A stretch of 64,000 nt of DNA, from assembly GCF_001704635.1 (NCBI RefSeq), contig NZ_MAXF01000095.1, positions 62,001 to 126,000 on the forward strand, in the 5' to 3' direction. Position numbers and translations under genes: made by a program. Each line of letters begins with the position of its first letter. Position 1 is the stretch's first letter. The DNA comes from Streptomyces sparsogenes. GTDB lineage: Bacteria > Actinomycetota > Actinomycetes > Streptomycetales > Streptomycetaceae. Under the pieces are notes generated by a model. It was not told where the DNA came from. It saw only the letters and a program-made list of their open reading frames with translations, and searched no databases. Shown in pieces: positions 1-9,500 of the stretch.

Positions 1-1988
1 TCCTCCTCGCGGGCGTCCTCCAGGGCCTCGTCCATCGCCCGCTTCTCCGCCTGCTTCTCGGCCTTGAGCGCCTTGCGGTCGACCGCGGCCGCGTCCACCC
101 GGCGCCGGCCGCCCGCCTTCTCCTCGGCCTCGGCCGCCTCCTCGGCGGCCTCTCCGGCCGCCTCGGCCTGCCGCGCCTCCTTCGCGGCGCGCGAGGCCTC
201 CAGCACGGCTTCCCGCTGCCGCTGCGCGCGCTCTCGCGCGAGGGCGCGCAGCGTGGCGCGGGTGCCGCGGTTGAGGGCGAGGGGCTGCAGCAGCGGGAGG
301 CTGTCGGCGACCGCGTCCGGGCCGAGCACCTCGACCGCGGCGGCGACGGACCGCTCCGCCCCGACCCGCAGGCCGAGCGTGGTCAGCAGTTGCGCGACGT
401 CCATCCGCAGCACCACGTCGCCGGCCGCGATCTCGCCGCCGCGCAGATCGGTCAGCACGACCCGGCCGGAGCGGTCCACCAGCAGCGCGTCTCCGTCCAG
501 CCGGCGGTGGGCGATCCGGCGCGACTGGAGCGCCTTGACCTGGCGCCAGGCGCTCGCCAGCAGTTCATCGGTGATCGCCTCGTCGGGCAGCGCGTTGAGC
601 GGGCGGCCGCCGATGTGCTCGTAGACCAGCATCACGGCGTCCGGGCCGAGCTCGGAGGTCGCGATCAGCTTCGGCGCGCGGGCGCCGGCCGCGATGGCCG
701 CGTAGGCCAGCAGCGCCTCCTGCTCCAGGGCCTGGCGCAGCGACTGGAGGCTGCGCGGCGGGGTGATGGTGCGCAGCGTCAGCCGCTGCCAGACGCGGTA
801 GAAGAAGCCCTGGGCCTGCTGCTCGCGGTCCACGACGGTGACGTCCAGGGGCGGGCCGTCCTCGAGGGTGACCAGATAGCGGCGGCCTCTGTCGGACTGG
901 CCGGTGTGGCCGGTGTGGCCGTTATGGCCCAGGTGGCCTTTGGGGCCGGGGTGGCCTTTGTGGCCCAGGTGGCCTTTGTGGCCGGTCCGGTCGGCCCGGG
1001 CTCCGGGCTCGCCGTCCGCGGAGTCCTCGTACCGGAGCGCGCTGACCGGCGCGAAGCCGACGTGGCGCAGCCCGGCGAGCAGGTGCTGGCCGGTCGGCCG
1101 CACGTTCGGGGAGCCGACGGCGTAGAGCGTGCCGTAGGCCACGGTCCAGCCGATCAGCACCGTGATGATGATCGAGAACGGTGTGGTGTAGCCGCCCACC
1201 AGCACCGCGAAGGCGTCGAGCAGCAGGACGAACCACATGGCCACCCGCCAGCGCGGGCGGCGGGCCATGCCGACGGCCGTCATATAGGCGATGACGGGGG
1301 CGAGATAGCCGTGGACGGGGTCGCTGAGGGTGCCGCCGGGCGCCGGCTGGGTGAGCGCCTCGCGGATCGATTCGGGGGCGCCGCGGGCCACCCACAGGTC
1401 GGTGGCCAGGGACACCCCGTGGGCGAGGACGGCGGCCAGCACGCCGTCCGCGATCCGCAGCCCGTCGCGTTTGATCAGCCGCTCGATGGCGAACGCCATG
1501 GGGAGCAGCAGCACCGCCACACCGGCCGCCAGGCCCGCGAAGTCGATCAGCAGCGGGGGCGCCTGGTCGGCGCCGTTGCCGATGTCCTTCTCCAGCCCGG
1601 CGGTGGTGCCGTGCGCGAAGGCCGCGATGGCCAGCACGGTGCCGATGCCGAGCATGCCCAGGAGCAGCCGGAGCAGGTCGAGGGGGCGGTGGACGCGGGC
1701 GGGCAGCAGCGGCTCGTCGCCGGACACCCGGTCGACGTGCGGCTGGGGGGCGTCGCAGTCGCGGGCCCCGGCGGCCCGGTCGTCGTCCGCGGGCTCAGGG
1801 GCTTCCTGCCGCGGGGTCTCGTGCTGCGGACCCTCGTGCTGCTGGGAGTCCTGCTGAGGCTCCTGGGGCGACCTGGGCTGGGACGGCTCGCGCTTCTGGG
1901 CGCCGGGCAGCGCTTTGGGGGAGCGGGCCTCCCCTTCCGGAGGCTGCGCACCCTGCTGCTCGGCCTTCTCTTCTTGATCTCGTATCAC
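1..1988 (-). CDS. Membrane protein with degenerate kinase-like domain (LPG-synthase TM family), 3' end outside window
   Basis: This gene reads leftward off the window edge, with 662 codons visible. The GTG start at 1988 is bounded by an in-frame TGA at 1992-1994; no ribosome binding site is obvious. Residues 1 to about 75 are Gln/Glu/Pro-rich. Hydrophobic segments fill about 85-270. Residues 335-363 form a Gly-His-x repeat. About 365-560 is a kinase-like fold in which HRRLDGD and LTDLRGGE (near 492 and 511) sit where an atypical kinase has its catalytic loop and DFG, but both are degenerate. An Ala/Glu/Lys-rich helix ends the visible part. Streptomyces proteins of this layout are usually named lysylphosphatidylglycerol synthase transmembrane (flippase-like) proteins, with the named domain C-terminal and so off-window here. 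Membrane location is secure; function is inference. It diverges from the alkyltransferase-like gene. Confidence 0.7.
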   Translation of the reverse strand, partial: MIRDQEEKAEQQGAQPPEGEARSPKALPGAQKREPSQPRSPQEPQQDSQQHEGPQHETPRQEAPEPADDDRAAGARDCDAPQPHVDRVSGDEPLLPARVHRPLDLLRLLLGMLGIGTVLAIAAFAHGTTAGLEKDIGNGADQAPPLLIDFAGLAAGVAVLLLPMAFAIERLIKRDGLRIADGVLAAVLAHGVSLATDLWVARGAPESIREALTQPAPGGTLSDPVHGYLAPVIAYMTAVGMARRPRWRVAMWFVLLLDAFAVLVGGYTTPFSIIITVLIGWTVAYGTLYAVGSPNVRPTGQHLLAGLRHVGFAPVSALRYEDSADGEPGARADRTGHKGHLGHKGHPGPKGHLGHNGHTGHTGQSDRGRRYLVTLEDGPPLDVTVVDREQQAQGFFYRVWQRLTLRTITPPRSLQSLRQALEQEALLAYAAIAAGARAPKLIATSELGPDAVMLVYEHIGGRPLNALPDEAITDELLASAWRQVKALQSRRIAHRRLDGDALLVDRSGRVVLTDLRGGEIAAGDVVLRMDVAQLLTTLGLRVGAERSVAAAVEVLGPDAVADSLPLLQPLALNRGTRATLRALARERAQRQREAVLEASRAAKEARQAEAAGEAAEEAAEAEEKAGGRRRVDAAAVDRKALKAEKQAEKRAMDEALEDAREE

Positions 1989-2173
1989 CAGTCACCGCCC
2001 GGAAGATGGTGGCATGCCCGGGCTGGGGAGGTGGGCATCAGGGTGCATTTCGGGGACGTGAAATTCGGATCGTACGTCGTGTACGGGTGCCGTGCACGCT
2101 CGGTGAGCGGATCGGGGGACGGCCTTGTGGATCGCCGGCCGGGCTGTCGGAGGGGTGCGGCAGGATGGGCGGG

Positions 2174-2602
2174 ATGAGCCGGATTCCCGATCAGAGCGGT
2201 GCGCGTCCCGAGGGCGAGCGGCCGGGCGCCGTGGACCAGCTGCCCGAGTACGCGGAGCGAGTGCTGGAGGTCGCCGAGCTGATTCCGCCCGGCCGGGTGA
2301 TGACCTACGGGGATGTTGCCGAATGGCTGGACGAGGGCGGCCCGCGTCAGGTGGGCCGCGTCATGGCGCTGTACGGGGGCGCGGTGCCCTGGTGGCGGGT
2401 GGTGCGCGCGGACGGGGTGCTGCTGCCGGGCCATGAGCTGCGGGCGCTCGACCACTACCGGGAGGAGGGCACGCCGCTGCGCGAGGCGGGGCGGTCGGCC
2501 GAGGGCCATCTGCCGCGGCTCGACATGGCCCGGGCCCGGTGGGACGGCCAGGACGGCGGGACCGGCGGGCCAGGCCAGGGCGGCGGGTCCGACGGGGGCT
2601 GA
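2174..2602 (+). CDS. MGMT-family alkyltransferase-like (ATL) protein
   Basis: This 142-residue protein belongs to the O6-methylguanine-DNA methyltransferase C-terminal domain family. It carries the winged-helix DNA-binding part (PPGRVMTYGDVA) and an active-site segment reading VPWWRVVRADG. True transferases have PCHR there. Trp in place of the acceptor Cys is the hallmark of alkyltransferase-like proteins, which bind alkylated guanine and hand it to nucleotide excision repair instead of repairing it. His is also replaced here (PWWR instead of the usual PWHR). The ATG at 2174 is preferred because a CAGGAT -10 element ends exactly 7 bases before it, which predicts a leaderless mRNA; ATG 2165 is the alternative. 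Its location beside the AdnAB and UvrD2 genes fits DNA repair. Confidence 0.82.
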   Translation: MSRIPDQSGARPEGERPGAVDQLPEYAERVLEVAELIPPGRVMTYGDVAEWLDEGGPRQVGRVMALYGGAVPWWRVVRADGVLLPGHELRALDHYREEGTPLREAGRSAEGHLPRLDMARARWDGQDGGTGGPGQGGGSDGG

Positions 2603-2664
2603 CCACCGGGGAGCCGGTCCGCCGCACCCCGCGCGGCCGGGCCCGTGCCGAAGGGGGCCGCGCT

Positions 2665-2724
2665 GAAGGGGCTCATGCCGAAGGGGCTCATGCCGAAGGG
2701 GCTCATGCCGAAGGGGCTCATGCC
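2665..2724. repeat. Four perfect 15-bp tandem repeats
   Basis: Four back-to-back copies of GAAGGGGCTCATGCC fill the gap between the alkyltransferase-like gene and adnA, with diverged half-units on both sides (about 2645-2760). The period is a multiple of three, so every frame stays open, but no convincing gene covers it on either strand. The remainder of the 2603-2863 gap holds no other recognisable element. Confidence 0.9.
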
Positions 2725-2863
2725 GAGAGGGCCCGTCACGAGCGGGCCCATGCCCAGGCGGCGCGGCGCGCCCGCGGCCGTATCCACAGCCATTCGGGTG
2801 ACGCCCCGCGTCACATGAGAGGCTGTGCCGCACCCAGCACACCCACCAGGACCGGCGATCCAC

Positions 2864-5800
2864 GTGAGCTCCTCCTCCTCGTCCCTTCCGCGCCAGCGGC
2901 AGGCCCGGCAGCCGTTCACCCGGCAGCCGTCCCCGGGCCCGTACCGCCTGGTCCGCACCCGGCCGGACCCGGTGGCCGCTCCTGCCCTGGACGCGCGGCA
3001 GCGCGCCGTGGTCGACCACCCGGGCGGTCCGCTGCTGGTGCTCGCGGGACCGGGCACGGGCAAGACCACGACGCTCGTGGAGGCCGTGACCGAGCGGGTG
3101 CGGGGCGGTGCGGACCCCGAGCGGATCCTCGTGCTCACCTTCAGCCGCAAGGCGGCGGTCGAGCTGCGCGATCGGATGGCGGCACGCCTGGGGGGCGCCC
3201 GCGGCCCGCAGGCCACGACCTTCCACTCATTCTGTTATGCCCTGGTTCGCGCCCACCAGGACATGGACATTTTCGCCGATCCGCTGCGTTTGCTGTCGGG
3301 CCCCGAGCAGGACGTCGTGGTCCGTGAGCTGCTCGCCGGAGAGGCGGAGCTGGAGCGGGAGGGTCGCGCCGCGGTCCGCTGGCCGGACGAGCTGCGCGCC
3401 TGCCTGACCACCCGCGGCTTCGCCGACGAGGTGCGCGCCGTGCTCGCGCGCAGCCGGGAGCTGGGGCTCGACCCGCGGGCGCTGGGGGACTTCGCGGCGC
3501 GGCAGGGGCGGCCGGACTGGCGCGCGGCGGCGGCCTTCCTCGCCGAGTACCTGGACGTGCTGGACGCGCAGGGCGTGCTGGACTACGCGGAGCTGGTCCA
3601 CCGGGCGGTGCTGCTCGCCGAGCGGCCGGAGGTGGCGGCGGAGCTGGCCGCGCGCTACGACGCCGTCTTCGTCGACGAGTACCAGGACACGGACGTGGCC
3701 CAGCTGCGGCTGCTGCGCGCGCTTGCGGGCGACGGCAGGACGCTGGTCGCCTTCGGCGACCCGGACCAGTCGATCTACGCCTTCCGCGGCGCCGACGTGG
3801 GCGGCATCCTCGAGTTCCCGCGCGCCTTCCGCCGGCGGGACGGCGCACCGGCGCCGGTCGAGGTCCTCACCACCTCCCGCCGCTCGGGCGCCGCCCTCCT
3901 CGCGGCCACCCGCCTGATCACCCATCGGATGCCGCTCACCCGCCTCCCGGCGGCCGCCGTGCGCGCCCACCGGGAGCTGTCGGCCGTCCGCGAGGGCGGG
4001 CGCGTGGAGGTGTACACGTACCCGACCGCGGGCTCCGAGCTCGACAACATCGCGGACGTCCTGCGCCGCGCCCATCTGGAGGACGGGGTGCCCTGGCGCG
4101 ACATGGCCGTCCTGGTGCGCGCCGGCGGCCGCTCGCTCCCCGGCGTGCGCCGCGCGCTGACCTCGGCGGGCGTGCCCGTGGAGGTGGACGGGGACGACAT
4201 CCCGCTGCGCCACGAGCCCGCCGTGGCGCCCCTCCTGACGGCCCTGCGCGCCGCCGCGACGGCCGCCCTGCGAGCGCCCTCCGGCCGGGAAGCCCCCGGC
4301 GCCGGGCCCATCGCCGAGCCCACGGCCGAGCGCCGAGCCCACGGCCGACCCCGCTGCCGAGCCCACGGCCGAGCCCACCGCCGGGCCCACGGCCGACCCC
4401 ACCGCCGAGCCCGGCGCCGAGACCCCGGCCGGGCCCACCGCCGAGAACACAGACGAGACCTCGGCCGACCCCGCTGCCGCACCCACGGCCGAGCCCGGCG
4501 CCGACTCCGCCGCCGAACCGGCTGCCGCCGGCGGTGGGGCCGCCGGGCTCGACGTGGAGACCGCGCTGACCCTGCTCGCCTCGCCCCTCGGGGGCATGGA
4601 CGCCGCCGATCTGCGGCGGCTCGGCCGGGCGCTGCGCGAGGAGGAGCGGGCGGCGGGGCGGGCCGTGCCGCGCCCCTCCGACGTACTGCTCGCCGAGGCG
4701 CTCGCCGAGCCCGAGCGGCTGGTCGCGCACGACCCGGCGTACGCGCGGGGCGCGCAGCGGCTCGGTCTGCTGCTGCGCAAGGCCCGCGAGCTGCTCGCGG
4801 GCGGCGGCACCGCCGAGCAGGCGCTGTGGGAGCTGTGGGACGGCACGTCCTGGCCACAGCGGCTGGAGCGGGCCGCCCGGCGCGGCGGGGCCGCCGGGCG
4901 CAACGCGGACCGCGACCTGGACGCGGTGTGCGCGCTGTTCGAGACCGCCGCGCGCGCCGAGGAGCGGGTCGGCGGCCGGGGCGCGCTCAACTTCCTCGAC
5001 GAGATCGACGCGCAGGACATCGCGGCCGACACCCTCTCCCGCCGGGTGGTCAGGCCCGACGCCGTACGGCTGATGACCGCGCACCGCTCCAAGGGCCTGG
5101 AGTGGCGGCTGGTCGTGGTGGCGGGGGTGCAGGAGGGGCTGTGGCCGGATCTGCGGCGCCGCGGCTCGCTCCTGGAGGCGGACCGGATCGGCCGGGACGG
5201 ACTGGCCGAGCCGCTGTCCCCGGGCGCGCTGCTGGCCGAGGAGCGGCGGCTGTTCTACGTCGCGACGACGCGCGCCAAGGAGCGGCTCGTGGTCACCGCC
5301 GTCAAGGCCGCGGCCGATGACGGGGACCAGCCCTCCCGCTTCCTGGGCGAGCTGGGCGTCGAGCCGGTGGACGTCACCCAGCGCCCGCGCCGCCCGCTGT
5401 CCGTCGCGGCGCTGGTCGCCGAGTTGCGCGCCACCACCGTCGACCCGGCGGCCTCCGAGGAGCTGCGGGACGCCGCCGCCCGCCGCCTGGCCCGGCTCGC
5501 CGCGCTGCGCGACGACGAGGGCCAGCCGCTGGTCCCGGCGGCGCATCCGTACCGCTGGTGGGGCCTGTACGAGCCGACCCACAGTGAGGTCCCGCTGCGC
5601 GACCGCGACCGCCCCGTGGCGCTGTCCGGAAGCGCCCTGGACCAGCTCGTCAACACCTGCTCGCTGCAGTGGTTCCTGGGCCGGGAGGTGAAGGCCGACA
5701 CGCCGTCGACGGCCGCCCAGGGCTTCGGCAACGTGGTCCACGTCCTGGCCGACGAGGTGGCCTCCGGACGCACCCCGGCCGACCTCGCGGTCCTCATGGA

Positions 5801-6416
5801 GCGGCTGGACTCCGTATGGGACGCGCTGTCCTTCGACGCGCCCTGGAAGTCGCGGCAGGAGAAGGAGCACGCGCGGGCGGCGCTCGAGCGCTTCCTGCGC
5901 TGGCATGTGATGGAGCGCGGCGGCCGCACCCCGGTGGCCACCGAGCACGCCTTCGACGTCACCTTGGAGGCGGACGCCTACCAGGTGCGGATCCGGGGCA
6001 GCATGGACCGGGTCGAGGCCGACGGCGACGGCCGCGCCTATGTCGTCGACTTCAAGACCGGCAAGGGCACCGTGACCCGCGACGCCGTCGCCCACCACCC
6101 TCAGCTGGCCGTGTACCAGCTCGCGGTGCGCGAGGGCGCGGTGGACGACCTCTTCCCCGACGGCCGCCCCGAGCCGGGCGGCGCCGAGCTCGTACAGCTG
6201 CGCCAGGGCGCCGCCCGCAAGGACGGCGGGGACGCCGTCCCCAAGGTGCAGGCGCAGGAGCCGCTGGAGGGGGACTGGGTGGGCGAGCTGCTGGCCGATG
6301 CGGCCGGGCGTGTCCTCGACGAGCGCTTCTCGCCGAGCGCGGGCGCGCACTGCGACCGCTGCTCCTTCCGGGGCGCGTGCAGCGCCCGGGCCGAGGGGCG
6401 GCAGGTCGTCGAGTGA
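2864..6416 (+). CDS. adnA: AdnA-like helicase-nuclease subunit, with an apparent one-base frameshift at 4331
   Basis: This is a UvrD-type motor joined to a RecB-type nuclease, the first of two adjacent helicase-nuclease genes, as in mycobacterial adnA-adnB, whose heterodimer resects double-strand breaks. The first frame holds Walker A (GPGTGKTT, about residue 64) and motif II (DEYQDT, about 270). The second frame, from about 4332 to the stop at 6416, holds motif VI (TAHRSKGLEW), the nuclease motif VDFKTG, QLAVYQLA, and four Cys (NTCSLQ, then CDRCSFRGAC) that should bind an Fe-S cluster. The two halves lie in different frames. Dropping one C at 4331, inside a Pro-Thr-Ala-Glu repeat linker, joins them into about 1183 residues. 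This is either an assembly error or a real disruption. The GTG at 2864 is uncertain; GTG 2825 is possible. Confidence 0.8.
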
Positions 6417-6503
6417 CGCGGGCCGGGTGAGGTGGCGTTCGCGACACCGGCGCGGACCTCGGTGTTGACGCCGGTGTCAGCGGGCCCGGATAGCCTCACT
6501 GGA

Positions 6504-9500
6504 ATGTCCGCCCGCATCACCGACCCCGAGCAGCTCAAGGAGCTCCTTGGCATTCCGTTCACCCCGGAGCAGCTCGCGTGCGTCACCGCGCCGCCCGCCC
6601 CGCAGGTGATCGTGGCCGGGGCGGGCTCGGGCAAGACCACGGTGATGGCGGCCCGCGTGGTGTGGCTGGTCGGCACCGGCCAGGTCGCCCCCGAGCAGGT
6701 GCTCGGGCTCACCTTCACCAACAAGGCGGCCGGGGAGCTGTCCGAGCGGGTCCGGAAGGCGCTCGTCAAGGCGGGGGTGACCGACCCCGACCCGGCGCCC
6801 CCCGCCCCGGCGGCGCCGGGGGCCGCCCCGACGGGCGGGGCCGTCGCGGACGGGGCCGTGCAGGGAGAGGCCGTGCCGGGCGAGGCCGTCGCCGGTGAGC
6901 CGCAGATCTCCACCTACCACGCCTTCGCCGGGCAGCTCCTCAAGGAGCACGGGCTGCGCATCGGCCTGGAGCCGGGCGCCCGGCTGCTCGCGGACGCCAC
7001 CCGCTTCCAGCTCGCCGCGCGGGTGCTGCGCACCGCCCCCGGGCCCTTCCCGGCGCTCACCCGCCCCTTCGCGGACCTGGTCACCGACCTGCTCGCGCTC
7101 GACGCCGAGCTGGCCGAGCACCTGGTCCCCGCCGAGCGGCTGCGCGCGTACGACACCGAGCTGCTGCGCGCCCTGGAGGAGGTGAAGCTGACCAACGCCG
7201 AGCTGCGCAAGGTGCCCGAGGCCGCCCGCGCCCGGCTGGAGCTCCTGGGCCTCGTCGAGAGCTACCGCGCCGACAAGCGCGGCCGTGACCTGCTCGACTT
7301 CGGCGACCAGATCGCGCTCTCGGCCACCTTGGCCCGCACCCGCCCGGAGGTCGGCCGGATCCTGCGCGAGCAGTACGCGGTCGTCCTCCTGGACGAGTAC
7401 CAGGACACCTCGGTCGCCCAGCGGCTGCTGCTCTCCGGCCTCTTCGGCGGCGGCACGGGCCATGCCGTCACCGCCGTCGGCGACCCCTGCCAGGCCATCT
7501 ACGGCTGGCGCGGCGCCTCCGTCGCCAACCTGGACGACTTCCCCGAGCACTTCCCGCACGCCGACGGCAGCCCTGCGCGCCGCTTCGCGCTCAGCGAGAA
7601 CCGGCGCAGCGGCGGCCGCCTCCTGGACCTCGCCAACGGGCTCGCCGCCCCCCTGCGCGCCATGCACGAGGGCGTCGAGGCGCTGCGCCCCGCCCCCGGC
7701 GCGGAGCGGGACGGCGTGGTGCGCTGCGCCCTGCTGCCCACCCACGCCGAGGAGCTGGCCTGGCTCGCCGACTCCATCGCCCACCTGGTGCGCACCGGCA
7801 CCCCGCCCGGCGAGATCGCGGTGCTGTGCCGTACGGCCGGTGACTTCGCCCGGATCCAGGGCGCCCTGGTGGAGCGGGAGGTCCCGGTGGAGGTCGTCGG
7901 CCTCTCCGGGCTGCTGCACCTGCCGGAGGTCGCCGACCTGGTGGCCGTCTGCGAGGTGCTCCAGGACCCGGGCGCCAACGCGGCCCTGGTGCGCCTGCTG
8001 ACCGGCCCCCGCTGGCGGATCGGCCCCCGCGACCTGGCGCTGCTCGGCCGCCGCGCCCGCGCCCTCGTACGCTCCTCGGCGGGGCCGGCGGCGGGCGAGG
8101 ACCCCGACCGCCGTCTCGCCGAGGCCGTCGAGGGCGTGGACCCGGCCGAGGTCGTCTCGCTCGCCGACGCCCTGGACACCTTCCTCACCCCCGACGGCCC
8201 GGACGACGGGCTGCCGTTCTCGGCCGAGGCCCGGGTCCGCTTCGCCCGGCTCGCCGCCGAACTGCGCGACCTGCGCCGCTCGCTGGCCGACCCGCTCATG
8301 GACGTGCTCCACCGCGTGCTGACCACCACCGGCCTGGAAGTCGAGCTGTCCGCCTCGCCCCAGGCCCTCGCCGCCCGCCGCCGCGAGACCCTCGGCAACT
8401 TCCTCGACGTCGCCGCCGGCTTCGCGGCCCTGGACGGCGAGGCCACCCTGCTGGCGTTCCTCGGCTTCCTGCGCACGGCCGCGCAGTACGAGAAGGGGCT
8501 CGACAACTCCCTCCCCGGCGGGGAGAACACGGTCAAGGTGCTCACCGCCCACAAGTCCAAGGGTCTCGAGTGGGACGTGGTCGCGGTGCCCGGCCTCGTC
8601 GACAAGCAGTTCCCGAGCGACCAGGCCCGTGAGTCGTGGACGGCGAACGCCCGGGTGCTGCCGCACGCGCTGCGCGGCGACGCGGAGACCCTGCCGGAGA
8701 TCGGCGACTGGAGCGCCAAGGGGCTGGCCGCCTTCAAGGAGGCCATGAAGGCCCATCAGCGGACCGAGGAACTGCGGCTCGGCTATGTGACCTTCACCCG
8801 CCCCCGCTCCCTGCTGCTCGGCTCGGGCCACTGGTGGGGGCCCACCCAGAAGAAGCCGCGCGGCCCTTCGGCCTTCCTGGAGGCCTTGCGCGAGCACTGT
8901 GAGGCGGGCCACGGCGAGGTGGAGGCGTGGGCCCCGCCGCCGGAGGAGGACGAGCGGAACCCGGCCCTGGAGGCCGCGGCCGCCGACCGCGCCTGGCCGC
9001 TGCCCCTGGACCCGGACGCCCTGGCCCGCCGCCGCCGCGCGGCGGACGTGGTACTCGCCCACCTGGACCGGCTGGAGGCGGCGGGCAGCGAGGCGCCCCC
9101 GCCCCCCGCGCCCGCCACACCTGACGCGCCCCCCGCGCGCACCATGCCCCCCGCGCCCGCCGCAGCGCGCCCGCGCGGCGGCCCCGCCGCGCACGACGAG
9201 GGCCATCCCTCGGCGGACGGGGCGCCCGAGGCCGGGACCGCCCCCGGGGACGACCCGCTCTGGCCCGAGCCGCCCGACGAGGCGTACGACGACCCGTACG
9301 CGGATCCGTACGGCGACCCGTCTGACGACCCGTACGCCGAGGACGCGTACGCCGACGACGCGCACGCGGACCCGTACGCGGACCCCTACGCCGATGAGAC
9401 GCACCCCGAGGACCCGTACGCTGAGCAGCCGTACGCCGACGACCCCGCCGGGCCCGAGCCGCCGGAAACCCGCGAGGGCCCCGCCGGCGAGGCCCTCGCG

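Noticed and set aside
2455-3216. Minus-strand frame with repeated GMSPF units
   Set aside because: It covers the repeats at 2665-2724 and overlaps both neighbouring genes on the other strand; it has no start signal and no family.
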